Notes: a model not told the origin generated them from the letters alone. A stretch of DNA of 64,000 bases from Ktedonobacter sp. SOSP1-85 (GCF_016587415.1 NZ_BNJI01000001.1:248001-312000); one strand, 5' to 3'. Counted from the first letter of the stretch, positions 50,731 through 60,045 are shown. A program made the numbers and translations.

Positions 50731-52041
50731 CTACTGCAATAGCCCTAGCGGCTCCTCAATGAGATCCGCGAGCAGCGACAAAAATTTGGCCCCCAACGCG
50801 CCATCGACGGCGCGATGATCGCATGAGAGAGTCAGCATCATCGTAGGTTGAACCATGGGCTGTTTCTGTACAGGCACCACGCGTTCCGCGATACGGCCCA
50901 CTGCCAGAATCGCAACCTGTGGCGGCTGAATAATGGCGTTAAACGCGTCGATGTTGTGCATCCCCAGGTTGCTGATCGTAAACGTTGCTTCACGCAGGTC
51001 TTCTGGTCTCAGTTTTCTGGCCAGGGCCCTGGCTACCAGGTCTCTGCGTCGCCGGGTAATCTCTTGCAGGCTCAATGTATCTGCCTGGTGAATGACGGGC
51101 ACAACCAGCCCATGCTCGGTAGCCACGGCCAGACCTATATGGATATCTTGCTCTAGATGCAACGTTCCTTCGCTCCATGAGGCATTGAGCCGTGGCGAGG
51201 TACGTAGCGCCAGCGCCACAATTTTTACCAGCAGATCGGTGTAGCTTGTCTGCTCGGTTGCGTGCTTGCGCCTATGTTGATACCAGGCCTCTAAGCGACT
51301 GGCATTGACCTCGCGCACCAGGTAAAAATGAGGCACGCTCGTCCAGCTCTGGGTTGTGCGCTCAGCCATGATGCGCCAGATGGTGCTCAATGGCTGATCC
51401 TGCTTTTCATGTACTGCCGCAGCTTGAGGCATAGATACGACATCTGCCGCCAGTACGGCCCCCCCTGGTCCACTCCCTTTGATCTGCGCGAGATCTTTTC
51501 CCTGCTCTGCCGCTAATCGTCGTGCTTTGGGCGAGGCCATCGTTAAACGCGGTGTCGTCTGGGCTATTGGAGTGGCAGGTTGCTGCTTATGTGCTACCTG
51601 CTGATTGCGCAAATAGGTCATGACGTCCGCCTTTTGAATGCGTTTGCCCTCGGCCTGAACAAGGCTCAGATCCAGGTTGTGCTCAGCGGCGATGCGCGAC
51701 GCCAGGGGGCTGGCAGGCAGAGACGACGGCCGGAGCGTGTGTTCTCCCAGGGAAGACAGCGAGGCATGTGTTGCCTCCCCGGCACTGGCTGCCTTTTCGC
51801 CTGGAGCAAGAATCGTGGCAATGACCTGCCCTACCGGAACCTCCTCGCCAGGCCCGGCTACGATCTGGTCGAGCACGCCATCGGCGGGAGCTTCGATCTC
51901 GACCGTGGCTTTGTCGGTCTCGATTTCTACCAGGGGGTCTCCCTTTGTGACCTGCTCGCCACTAGCTTTGAGCCAGGTAATGATCTTCCCCGTGTCTTGC
52001 GACATTCCCAATGCTGGTAAGATAACTTGTGCCGTCACCAT
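50731..52041 (-). CDS. 2-oxoacid dehydrogenase E2 (dihydrolipoamide acyltransferase)
   Basis: A 436-residue E2. The lipoyl domain has the lipoylation Lys in EIETDKATVEIE (K44). Two peripheral-subunit-binding-like segments follow: ASPLASRIAAEHNLDLSLVQ and ASPKARRLAAEQGKDLAQIK. The catalytic domain has SVPHFYLVREV and the active-site SCDHRAVDGALGAKFL (H-x3-D). Having two binding segments may allow both E1 and E3 docking. The start at 52041 has AGGAGG. E1alpha and E1beta are encoded upstream, but no E3 gene is in the window. Substrate may be branched 2-oxoacids, acetoin or pyruvate. Confidence 0.9.
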   Translation of the reverse strand: MVTAQVILPALGMSQDTGKIITWLKASGEQVTKGDPLVEIETDKATVEIEAPADGVLDQIVAGPGEEVPVGQVIATILAPGEKAASAGEATHASLSSLGEHTLRPSSLPASPLASRIAAEHNLDLSLVQAEGKRIQKADVMTYLRNQQVAHKQQPATPIAQTTPRLTMASPKARRLAAEQGKDLAQIKGSGPGGAVLAADVVSMPQAAAVHEKQDQPLSTIWRIMAERTTQSWTSVPHFYLVREVNASRLEAWYQHRRKHATEQTSYTDLLVKIVALALRTSPRLNASWSEGTLHLEQDIHIGLAVATEHGLVVPVIHQADTLSLQEITRRRRDLVARALARKLRPEDLREATFTISNLGMHNIDAFNAIIQPPQVAILAVGRIAERVVPVQKQPMVQPTMMLTLSCDHRAVDGALGAKFLSLLADLIEEPLGLLQ

Positions 52042-52121
52042 GGACCTCCTAGAAAGCGTGGGAAGCGAGGGTTTTATAGCACCAGACACACCCTTTTCTT
52101 CTCACTGGACATCGCATGTGT

Positions 52122-53423
52122 TCACTTATTCGACTGGGCATTGAGATTGGACTGGGATTCACGTATAGCAGCGAGGGGGCCTGTCGCAGTGTAGTAGTGC
52201 GCTCCAGCCACCAGCAATTGTTCCGCGGGGAAACGCGTAATGACCTCACAGCCATCATGGGTCACTACCAGTTGCTCTTCGATGCGCGCCGCGGACCAGC
52301 CATCTGAAGCGGGCCAGAACGTTTCCAGGGCAAAAACCATCCCTTCCGCAATGACCTCGGGATGTTCAAGCGAGACCAGGCGGCTGAAAATAGGCTTCTC
52401 CCAGATCGAGAGTCCGACGCCATGCCCATATTGGAGCGCGAATGCGGCCTCTTCGTTGGGGAAACCAAACTCCTCGGCTTTGGGCCAGAGCTTGACGATA
52501 TCAGCTGTGGTAACACCCGGCTTGATGGCATTGATGGCTCGATCCAGGATCTCCCGACACCGTTTATAGGCATCGACCTGGGCCTGGGAGGCGCTCCCCA
52601 CGACAAAGGTGCGGTAGTAACAGGTGCGATACCCGTTGTAGCTATGCAAGATATCAAAGTAGGCTGGATCGCCTGGTCTCAAGGCGCGATCCGTATAGAC
52701 GTGCGGGTGGGGGCTGCACCGCTCGCCCGAGATGGCATTGACACCCTCGACATGCTCCGAACCCAGATCATAGAGCACTTTGCTGACCAACCCGACACAC
52801 TCATTCTCGCGGATCCCCGGTTTTAGCGCTCGATAGAGCTCGTCATACGCCGCATCGACCATCATACAGGCCGTCGCCAGGAGCGTAATCTCATCCTCTG
52901 TCTTGATTAAGCGCGCCTGTTGCAATAATTGCTGTCCATCGACCACCTGAATACCCTCGGCCTGCAAGGCGAAGAGCACCGGCAATTCGACCACATCTAC
53001 TCCCAATGGCTCGTGGAGGAGCCCACGTTCCTCTAGCTCGATGCGAATTTTGCGCGCCACATCTTCAGCGCGGCCAGACTCTGGCGACATAGCACCGCGT
53101 TGTGTGGAGATACCCGCGCGCGAACGCTCACTCAGCCACGGCGCATACAGTTGGTGATGGCGCGCGGCTGAGCCGAAGTCCCACATGATCGGCTCATCGT
53201 CCTGGGGTAAAAGAGAGAAACGGGCCAGCTTATCCATGGCCCAGGTGCCAATGTGGGTTGCCGTAATATAGCGAATGTTATTCATATCGAAGCAGAGGAG
53301 CGCCCCCATCTCCGATGCTTTCAGCAGATGTTTGATCCGCGCAAGGCGCGTGGTGCGTAAGCGCTCAAAATTCGCGCGCTCCTCCCAGTCTACGCCCATC
53401 AAGCCATAGGTTTTGATCGCCAT
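52122..53423 (-). CDS. M24-family (pita-bread fold) metallopeptidase/creatinase-like protein
   Basis: A 433-residue protein of the Xaa-Pro dipeptidase/creatinase fold. The N-terminal domain has MGALLCFDMNNIRYITATHI; the C-terminal pita-bread domain has AYFDILHSYNGYRTCYYRTF, QYGHGVGLSIWEKP, and FALETFWP with VVTHDGCEVITRFP. Some residues expected for two-metal peptidases look replaced, so it could be a non-peptidase lyase or amidinohydrolase of this fold. AAGGAG precedes the start. Its place inside the 2-oxoacid dehydrogenase genes suggests that it releases or processes the catabolic substrate. Confidence 0.75.
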   Translation of the reverse strand: MAIKTYGLMGVDWEERANFERLRTTRLARIKHLLKASEMGALLCFDMNNIRYITATHIGTWAMDKLARFSLLPQDDEPIMWDFGSAARHHQLYAPWLSERSRAGISTQRGAMSPESGRAEDVARKIRIELEERGLLHEPLGVDVVELPVLFALQAEGIQVVDGQQLLQQARLIKTEDEITLLATACMMVDAAYDELYRALKPGIRENECVGLVSKVLYDLGSEHVEGVNAISGERCSPHPHVYTDRALRPGDPAYFDILHSYNGYRTCYYRTFVVGSASQAQVDAYKRCREILDRAINAIKPGVTTADIVKLWPKAEEFGFPNEEAAFALQYGHGVGLSIWEKPIFSRLVSLEHPEVIAEGMVFALETFWPASDGWSAARIEEQLVVTHDGCEVITRFPAEQLLVAGAHYYTATGPLAAIRESQSNLNAQSNK

Positions 53424-53447
53424 ATCGCTCTCCTTCGTTGGAAATGT

Positions 53448-54461
53448 CTAGACACGACCACATAACGTTTTGGCTATATCTACCACCGCGGTGGCGGTAG
53501 GGACTGTGAGGTCCTCCAGGACGGGAGAAAAGGGTACCGGCACATTCATAGCGCCCATGCGCCTGACCGGGGCATCCAGGTAGTAGAACGCGCCCTCGGC
53601 AATGACTGCGGCAAGTTCCGCGGTGACGCCATAGCGTTCGTACCCTTCATCGACTACAATCACGCGACTGGTCTTTCTGGCTGACTCGATCAAGGTCGCG
53701 CTATCCAGGGGAACAGTAGTACGCGGATCAACCACCTCCGCGCTTATCCCCAGTGTCTCAAGCTTCTCCGCCGCCTCAAGCGCGACCTGTACCATACTGC
53801 TGGTCGCGACCAGGGTAATATCGGTTCCGGCGCGTTTGATATCAGCCACCCCAAAGGGAATGGTATAGTCGCCTTCGGGTATCGGGCCTTTCAACTGATA
53901 CATCATCTTATCTTCGAAGAAGATGACAGGGTTCTCATCGCGAATGGCCGTCTTGAGTAGCCCCTTCGCGTCATATGGCGTGGATGGCAGGGCGACCTTT
54001 AAACCAGGAATATGACTCACCCAGGAGTGCAGGCTCTGACTATGCTGAGCCGCGGTGCGACGGGTTGCCCCCAGGGTCGTACGCACGACCAGGGGGACTT
54101 TGAGCTTCCCACCGGACATATAGTGAACCTTGGCCGCCTGGTTCACGATCTGGTCAAGGGCGAGGGTAATAAAGTCGCCAAACATAATGTCGATAATGGG
54201 GCGCATGCCTGTCATTGCGCCGCCGACTCCCATGCCTGTAATTCCAGCCTCCGAGATGGGAGTATCGATGACACGCGCGGGCCCAAACTCCTCAACGAGG
54301 CCGGAGAGGACTTTGAATGGCGTCCCGGCTTCGGCCACGTCTTCACCCATGATGAAGACACGCGGATCCCGACGCATTTCCTCGGCCAGGGCCTCGCGAA
54401 TCGCCTGCCCAAGTGTGGTCTCCTGGACCTTCTGGTTGGCTGTGGTGCTAAGCATAGACAT
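53448..54461 (-). CDS. 2-oxoacid dehydrogenase E1 beta subunit
   Basis: A 337-residue TPP-dependent subunit. Motifs: LGQAIREALAEEMRRDPRVF, GEDVAEAGTPFKV, RVIDTPISEAGITGMGVGGA, and the C-terminal SARKTSRVIVVDEGYERYGV. It forms the alpha2beta2 E1 with the gene upstream. ATG at 54461 overlaps the end of the E1alpha gene by 14 bases and has GAGGTGG upstream, so the two are translationally coupled. Sequence resembles acetoin and pyruvate dehydrogenase beta chains. Confidence 0.92.
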   Translation of the reverse strand: MSMLSTTANQKVQETTLGQAIREALAEEMRRDPRVFIMGEDVAEAGTPFKVLSGLVEEFGPARVIDTPISEAGITGMGVGGAMTGMRPIIDIMFGDFITLALDQIVNQAAKVHYMSGGKLKVPLVVRTTLGATRRTAAQHSQSLHSWVSHIPGLKVALPSTPYDAKGLLKTAIRDENPVIFFEDKMMYQLKGPIPEGDYTIPFGVADIKRAGTDITLVATSSMVQVALEAAEKLETLGISAEVVDPRTTVPLDSATLIESARKTSRVIVVDEGYERYGVTAELAAVIAEGAFYYLDAPVRRMGAMNVPVPFSPVLEDLTVPTATAVVDIAKTLCGRV

Positions 54462-55461
54462 CTTGTTCCACCTCGCCTGGCTGGGGAAAAGGTGCAGAGA
54501 GTGCGAAGTACTCGCCTTCCGCAACCTCGGTTCTCACGCGTTGTTCGATTTGCGTAAACGTTTCATGCCCCGCGAAGCCCACTGTACCCAACCATTCGGC
54601 GAGGAGCTTGAGGGGGTCGCGGTGTTGTATCCAGTGCTCCTCCTCTTCTTTCGCTCGGTAGTAGGAGCGCTGAATATCGCCGACATGGTGTCCAAAGTAG
54701 CGATAGGTATCACACAGGAGGAAGGCAGGCCCCTCGCCCTGGCGCGCTCGCTCAACCACGCGGTGCGCGGCTGCGTAGACAACGCGCACATCCTGCCCAT
54801 CAATCTCTTCAGTCAAAAGACCAAAGGCCCTGGCCCGGTGCGCCATCTCGCCTGCTGTGGTTTCAGCATTGTGTGTGTATTCGTTGTACTGGTTGTTTTC
54901 GCAGACATAGACCACGGGCAGCTTCCATAAGGACGCCATATTCATGACTTCGTAGAGAAGTCCCTGCCCAAGCGCACCGTCGCCAAAGAAGCAGACCGCG
55001 ACCTGGTCGCTCCCCCGCATCTTACTGGACATCGCAGCCCCGGTGGCAATGCCAGCACTTCCACCCACAATGGCATTAGCGCCCAGATTCCCTGTGTCCT
55101 GGTCGGCGATATGCATGGACCCACCCTTGCCCCGGCAATAGCCCGCTTCTTTACCCAGCAGTTCCGCAAACATGCGGTCTACTCTGGCCCCCTTGGCGAG
55201 ACAATGACCATGCCCCCGATGTGTACTGGTGATGTAGTCATCGCGTCGTAAGGCCTGGCAGATGCCAACCGCTATCGCCTCCTCACCACTATAGAGGTGC
55301 GCCAGGCCAGGCATTCTGGCGGTACGATAGAGTTCGTTGACATGCTCTTCAAAGACGCGAATCTTGAGCATCTGTTCATACATAGCCAGCCAACGTGCCT
55401 GCTCCTCATCCCCTTGCGTGTACTCTGGATGAACAGAATTGGATGCCTCTGGCTGTAACAT
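54448..55461 (-). CDS. 2-oxoacid dehydrogenase E1 alpha subunit
   Basis: A 337-residue TPP-binding subunit. The TPP/Mg motif is FFGDGALGQGLLYEVMNMAS ... ENNQYNEYT, preceded by STHRGHGHCLAKGARVDRM and KGGSMHIAD. The phosphorylation-loop-like segment YRYFGHHVGDIQRSYYR is present. GGGAG lies before the ATG. It decarboxylates a 2-oxoacid or cleaves a diketone such as acetoin and hands the acyl group to E2. Confidence 0.92.
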   Translation of the reverse strand: MLQPEASNSVHPEYTQGDEEQARWLAMYEQMLKIRVFEEHVNELYRTARMPGLAHLYSGEEAIAVGICQALRRDDYITSTHRGHGHCLAKGARVDRMFAELLGKEAGYCRGKGGSMHIADQDTGNLGANAIVGGSAGIATGAAMSSKMRGSDQVAVCFFGDGALGQGLLYEVMNMASLWKLPVVYVCENNQYNEYTHNAETTAGEMAHRARAFGLLTEEIDGQDVRVVYAAAHRVVERARQGEGPAFLLCDTYRYFGHHVGDIQRSYYRAKEEEEHWIQHRDPLKLLAEWLGTVGFAGHETFTQIEQRVRTEVAEGEYFALSAPFPQPGEVEQDVYA

Positions 55462-55479
55462 GGCGTTCTCCCACAGCTA

Positions 55480-56361
55480 TTACAGATCGATGCCGGACAT
55501 ACGAGCCAAAACCTTGTAGACGATGGCGAAGTCATGTTTGGCCAGGCCCTGGGCGCGGGCCGCTGTCAGTAACTGATTGCTGAGTGCAACACTGGGAAGC
55601 GCCACATCGAGTTGTCGCCCCAGTTCTTCCGCCAACAGCATATCTTTTTGCATCATGTTTACATCGAACCAGGCCTCTTCAGGCATGTTGAGAATAAAGG
55701 GAGTGCGATACTTGAGAGAGGGAGAGGCAACGACGCTATTGAGCATGACCTCAAGCGCCGTCTCCAGGGAGATACCTCCCTTTACGGCTAAGAGTAAGCC
55801 TTCATAGAAGCCCTCTATTTGCACCTGCAAATTCAGGTTAATGGCGATTTTCATCAAGACCGCCAGGCCATTTTCGCCGACGTAGTTGACGGTTGGGCCG
55901 ATGTCCTGCAAGATCGGTAGCACCTGCTCAAAAATAGCTTTCTCGCCCCCAACCATCAGCGAGAGTTTCCCTTGCTCAAGCGTAATCACACTCCCAGACA
56001 CGGGTGAGTCGAGCATGTGCGCTTCCTTTGCCGCCACCTGGGTGGCCAGGTGACGCGAAGCCGAGGGGCTGACCGTACTCATATCAATGTAGATTTTTCC
56101 AGCGCTCAGGCCGGACAGAATGCCATCGGGACCATGAAATACCTGGTGTAATGCGTTAGTATTGGTGACCATAGTAAAGAGAATGTCTGCCGCCTCAGCC
56201 ACCGCTCGCGGAGAGTCACCCCAGCGCATGCCAGCATCGAGAAGCCATTGTGCCTTCGACCGGGTGCGATTATACCCGGTCACCGTATGCCCGGCATCCA
56301 GAAGCCGTTTTGTGACACGGCCTCCCATTGCCCCTAGCCCGATAAAGCCAAGATGAGCCAT
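55480..56361 (-). CDS. 3-hydroxyisobutyrate dehydrogenase-like NAD(P)-dependent enzyme
   Basis: A 293-residue beta-hydroxyacid dehydrogenase. GFIGLGAMGGRVTKRLLDAG (about 5-24) is the dinucleotide motif; the substrate motif is MLDSPVSGSVITLEQGKLSL; the catalytic Lys is in AVLMKIAINL near 171. The family oxidises 3-hydroxyisobutyrate, tartronate semialdehyde partners and similar acids. GGAGG precedes ATG at 56361. It is 18 bases before E1alpha and suggests branched-chain (valine-like) or related acid breakdown. Confidence 0.88.
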   Translation of the reverse strand: MAHLGFIGLGAMGGRVTKRLLDAGHTVTGYNRTRSKAQWLLDAGMRWGDSPRAVAEAADILFTMVTNTNALHQVFHGPDGILSGLSAGKIYIDMSTVSPSASRHLATQVAAKEAHMLDSPVSGSVITLEQGKLSLMVGGEKAIFEQVLPILQDIGPTVNYVGENGLAVLMKIAINLNLQVQIEGFYEGLLLAVKGGISLETALEVMLNSVVASPSLKYRTPFILNMPEEAWFDVNMMQKDMLLAEELGRQLDVALPSVALSNQLLTAARAQGLAKHDFAIVYKVLARMSGIDL

Positions 56362-56414
56362 AACGTCCTCCAAATGCAACACACAACGTAAACAGGATCA
56401 TACAAGACAAACTA

Positions 56415-57113
56415 CTATGCAGGATCAGCACTATCCTCGCGCACCTGGCGTAAATGCTCACGCATGGCTGCACGCGCGGCCTCCGCATCACGCCTGATGA
56501 CGCTATCAAAAATACGCTTATGATGAATTTGCCCGCGTTGAGGGCCTCCCGCAACGGAGAATATCTGTTTGCGTTGCTCACTCAGCAGGTTCACAATCGA
56601 GTTGGTCAGGAGTAGGATTAAAATATTTTGTGTGGCCTGTGCCAGGGCTTCGTGGAAACGATTGTCCGCGACAATAAACGCGTTGGCATCATGCATATGT
56701 GCATCCATGACTGCTATCGCTTCACGCATGGCTGTAATCTCTGTCTCTGTGGCACGCTCCGCAGCGATTGCAGCAATCTCCGTCTCCAGGATTTCGCGTA
56801 CCTCCAAAAGATTCTCTGACCCTCCCATCTCCCCCAACTTCAACTTCATGACCAACCCAAGTGAGCTCTGGAGCGCGGTATGCACGCCATCAATGACAAT
56901 TGTTCCGCGCCCCGGTCGCGTATCCACCAGCCCTTTCTGGGCCAGAATTTTCATGGCTTCACGCACGGCGGTTCGACTGACATGAAACTGTTTCGCCAGC
57001 TCAAGCTCTGTCGGGAGCCGGTCTCCGTTGCGCAATTCGCCATTGAGAATGCGCTGCTCAATTTGTTCAGCAATCTGCTTGAAAACTTTAGACGTTTGAA
57101 TTGGTTCATACAT
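56415..57113 (-). CDS. GntR-family regulator, FadR/FCD type
   Basis: A 232-residue regulator. N-terminal winged helix: VFKQIAEQIEQRILNGELRN, GDRLPTELELAKQFHVSRTA and VREAMKILAQKGLVDTRPGR. C-terminal FCD domain with metal-type residues in DNRFHEALAQATQN and HHKRIFDSVIRRDAEAARAA, then MREHLRQV. It likely senses an organic acid from the pathway and controls the downstream cluster (53 bases away) and the divergent molybdenum enzyme gene. Confidence 0.9.
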   Translation of the reverse strand: MYEPIQTSKVFKQIAEQIEQRILNGELRNGDRLPTELELAKQFHVSRTAVREAMKILAQKGLVDTRPGRGTIVIDGVHTALQSSLGLVMKLKLGEMGGSENLLEVREILETEIAAIAAERATETEITAMREAIAVMDAHMHDANAFIVADNRFHEALAQATQNILILLLTNSIVNLLSEQRKQIFSVAGGPQRGQIHHKRIFDSVIRRDAEAARAAMREHLRQVREDSADPA

Positions 57114-57173
57114 AAATGCAAAATTTCCTGAAAAGTCCCTAGAAATACATTCTATCCAGAACTACAGGGATAA

Positions 57174-57337
57174 GATGATATAATCATCATACTAACTATA
57201 TAAATAAAAGTCAATGCTAAATGGCTTTGCATATTTTTTTGCGTCCAATAAGAGTGTAAAGTCACAAGCATATGTATTCTAAGCAAGCGAAGGATATTCT
57301 CTTTTTACAGTTCAGCACAGTTGTTGTTTTGTGCTGA
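57174..57337. promoter_or_regulatory. Two palindromes in the divergent regulatory region
   Basis: GATGATATAATCATC (57174-57188) and TCAGCACA-N10-TGTGCTGA (57312-57337) lie in the 286-base AT-rich gap between the GntR gene and the molybdenum enzyme gene. Either may be the regulator's operator; TATAAT-like hexamers are frequent here and I cannot choose the promoters. Confidence 0.45.
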
Positions 57338-57399
57338 GTGATATAAAAATCTCTCTGATAATGACAGAAGCTACTACCCACTAGGAAAGAGAGGGCGCT

Positions 57400-59763
57400 A
57401 TGCAGAAACCTTTTCAACCATTTCAAGCGGGGCGCCGCAGAGAGGATTACAGGGCGCTAACAGGTAACGCCCGCTATGTTGATGACCTTATATCACCTGT
57501 AGGACGCCCTCCGGCGCTACACATGCTGGTGGTACGTAGTCCATACGCTCATGCCAGGATCGTACGCATCTATTTAGATGAAGCTCGCTCATTGACTGGG
57601 GTCGTGGGTGTCTTTACGGGCGCTGAACTGGTGGGCGCGCTACCCACATTGCCTATCGGCCCAATGCCGGGTGTCTTCGATCCTGGGCGGCATCCATTGG
57701 CGGTAGAGCGAGCGCGCTACGTTGGCGACCCTGTTGCCGTTATCCTGGCTGAGACCCTGCCCATCGCAGAGGATGCGCGCGACCTCGTTGATGTGGAGTA
57801 CGAGGTGCTGCCAGCCGTGGTTGATCTAGAGCAAGCCCTGGAGGCAGAGACACCTCTCCTCTACGAGGATCTTGGATCAAATGTGGCCTTTGTGCATCAC
57901 CTGCGTGGTGGGGAGAGCGAGGCAGCCTTTGCACGAGCCGATCATGTCCTACGCCTGCGCCTGGAGAATCAGCGGCTCGCGCCCAGTTCTCTTGAGCCGC
58001 GGGCTTGTATGTTTGACTTTGACCCGGGCAGTGGACAACTTTCAGCCTGGGTTTCGTCGCAAGCAATTTTTCGTGTCCGCGAGATGCTGGCCATGTTCCT
58101 GGGGCTGGATACCAAGAATATTCTCGTACACAATGCCGAGGTTGGAGGCGCCTTTGGAGCTAAGAATGTATTTCTGGGTGAAGAAGTGGTTGCCGCCTAC
58201 CTGGCGATGACGCACAAACGCCCGGTCAAATGGATTGAGCAACGTGATGAAGATTTGCAGGCTCAGTCCCAGGGACGTGGACAGATACACGATATTGAAG
58301 CCGCCTTTCAGGCAGATGGAATATTACTTGGCTTAAAGCTACGCTCCCTGGCCGACCTGGGCGCCTTTCTCGTTGCAACTACAACAATGGTGCCTACACG
58401 TGTTCCGCTCATGTTATGTGGACCATACCGGGTACAGGCGGTTGAGAGCGAGGTCATCGGCGTATTTACGAACAAAGCCACCACTGCTCCCTACCGGGGA
58501 GCAGGCCGACCCGAGGCGACCTATATTGTGGAACGCGTCATGGATCGCATTGCCCATGAACTGGATATCGATCCTGCGGAGGTGCGCCGTCGTAATTTTA
58601 TCGCCCCCCAGGATTTCCCATATCGCGCAGTCACAGGTGTCGTCTATGATAGCGGCAACTACCAGGCCATCCTTGAGCGTGTCCTGGAATTGGGCGATTA
58701 CCCAGACTGGCGCGCCAGGCAACGAGCATATCGAGCGAGTGTACATCCCAGGCTGTTGGGCATCGGCCTCGCCTCCTTTATCGAACTGTCAGGCGATAGC
58801 GCGGCTCCTCCTGCTCATATGCCACGCGAAGCCGTCACTGTACGCGTCAGACGTGATGGTACCATCCTGGTACAATGCGGCGTGGCCCATAATGGTCAGG
58901 GCCACTTCACTACCCTTGCCCGTATCGCGGCTACTGTCTTCCAGTTGCCAGATGAGCAGGTAGAGGTACGTATGAATGATAGTAGTCTGCCTGGCTATAG
59001 TGTGGGAACCTTTGGGAGCCGTATTACCCAGGTAACCGGCTCGGCTGTTCTGCTGGCTGCGGAAGCCGTTAGAGATAAAGCGCTTCACTGCGCCGCGTGT
59101 CTCCTGGAGGCTTCTGCAGCCGACATGGTACTGGAGCAGGGACGTATCAGTGTTCGTGGGACACCTACACAGGCTATACCCCTTGGAGACCTGGCGAGTC
59201 AGGTCGAGGAACAGCCTGAACTGATCGAACGTGAAGCCCCCAATCCCGCCAATGGGACAGCGATTGAGGGACTCGCCGCCTGGCGTGAGTATAGTCCTGC
59301 TGGTGCAGCCTATGCTTCGGGGGCGCATCTCGCTGTCGTGGAGATTGATCCCGATACTGGTGAGATACAGATACTCAACTATGTTGCCGTCGATGATTGT
59401 GGGCGTGTCCTCCAGCGTGAACTGGCGGAGGCACAGATCCATGGCTCTCTAGCCCAGGGTATTGGGCAGGCGTTATATGAAGAAGTTGTCTATGATGAGG
59501 ATGGACAGCTTCTCAGTGGTACGCTCCTGAATTACGCCTTGCCCCTTGCGCATATGCTCCCTGCCTTTATCACCGATTTTGTCGAGACGCCCTCGCCGTT
59601 TAATCCCCTGGGGGCTAAGGGCGTGGCTGAGTCAGGTTGTATTGGTGCACCACCAGCTATCGTCAATGCCGTGCTGGATGCACTCTTCCCTCTTGGTATT
59701 ACCACCATTGACATGCCGCTTACGCCAGAGAAGATCTGGGCATTGCTCCATATCAGGCGCTAG
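57400..59763 (+). CDS. Molybdenum hydroxylase large subunit (xanthine dehydrogenase/CoxL-like, form II)
   Basis: A 787-residue Mo-cofactor subunit. N-terminal a/b hammerhead (REDYRALTGNARYVDDL), GGAFGAKN for cofactor binding (about 248), and TAPYRGAGRPEATYIVERVM near 362, which is the form II pattern AYRGAGR and not the CO-oxidising form I AYxCSFR. The catalytic Glu is in GAKGVAESGCIGAPP near 742. It should hydroxylate an aldehyde or heterocycle. The FAD (CoxM) and 2Fe-2S (CoxS) subunits that it needs are not adjacent. The start has GAGAGGG upstream. It is divergent from the GntR gene. Confidence 0.88.
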   Translation: MQKPFQPFQAGRRREDYRALTGNARYVDDLISPVGRPPALHMLVVRSPYAHARIVRIYLDEARSLTGVVGVFTGAELVGALPTLPIGPMPGVFDPGRHPLAVERARYVGDPVAVILAETLPIAEDARDLVDVEYEVLPAVVDLEQALEAETPLLYEDLGSNVAFVHHLRGGESEAAFARADHVLRLRLENQRLAPSSLEPRACMFDFDPGSGQLSAWVSSQAIFRVREMLAMFLGLDTKNILVHNAEVGGAFGAKNVFLGEEVVAAYLAMTHKRPVKWIEQRDEDLQAQSQGRGQIHDIEAAFQADGILLGLKLRSLADLGAFLVATTTMVPTRVPLMLCGPYRVQAVESEVIGVFTNKATTAPYRGAGRPEATYIVERVMDRIAHELDIDPAEVRRRNFIAPQDFPYRAVTGVVYDSGNYQAILERVLELGDYPDWRARQRAYRASVHPRLLGIGLASFIELSGDSAAPPAHMPREAVTVRVRRDGTILVQCGVAHNGQGHFTTLARIAATVFQLPDEQVEVRMNDSSLPGYSVGTFGSRITQVTGSAVLLAAEAVRDKALHCAACLLEASAADMVLEQGRISVRGTPTQAIPLGDLASQVEEQPELIEREAPNPANGTAIEGLAAWREYSPAGAAYASGAHLAVVEIDPDTGEIQILNYVAVDDCGRVLQRELAEAQIHGSLAQGIGQALYEEVVYDEDGQLLSGTLLNYALPLAHMLPAFITDFVETPSPFNPLGAKGVAESGCIGAPPAIVNAVLDALFPLGITTIDMPLTPEKIWALLHIRR

Positions 59764-59802
59764 AGAGACATATAAGTCCCGCCTTTCAGCAGTGGAGCTT
59801 GC

Positions 59803-59831
59803 TTGACTGCCAGGCAGAGATATGCTATCAT
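59803..59831 (+). promoter_or_regulatory. Promoter of the MFS leader transcript
   Basis: TTGACT (59803-59808), 17-base spacer, TATCAT (59826-59831). The transcript would begin near 59838 and run about 380 bases before the transporter start. Confidence 0.7.
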
Positions 59832-59883
59832 TCGGCTTATCTCAATGCACGACTCCAGTAGCAAAGCAAAGAAAGGGATATTG

Positions 59884-60027
59884 ATGGCTAGCGCGACGAT
59901 ACAGCCCACCAGCGCGTGGTGCTTTCGCTCTCGTTACGCGTGTGTTAACGCGTTTCGTGTCGCCCAGGGCCTCACTATGCCCTTTTCCAGGGAGCCATTG
60001 ACACGAAGCTGGAGAGAAAAAAGCTAG
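59884..60027 (+). CDS. Upstream ORF / leader peptide of the MFS gene (47 aa)
   Basis: ATG at 59884 follows AAAGGG by six bases and opens 47 codons (MASATIQPTSAWCFRSRYAC, ending RSWREKS). It has no similarity that I recognise and no membrane segment. It contains the palindrome ACGCGT-GTGTTA-ACGCGT. Placed between a strong promoter and two tandem terminator-like hairpins, it is best read as a leader ORF whose translation decides whether transcription reaches the transporter. It is not clear which codons would stall. Confidence 0.55.
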   Translation: MASATIQPTSAWCFRSRYACVNAFRVAQGLTMPFSREPLTRSWREKS

Positions 60028-60045
60028 CCAGAACGTCAAATGCAC

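Noticed and set aside
57400..59763. Aerobic carbon monoxide dehydrogenase (form I)
   Set aside because: The active-site loop is PYRGAGR, not AYxCSFR, and no CO-oxidation gene set is adjacent.
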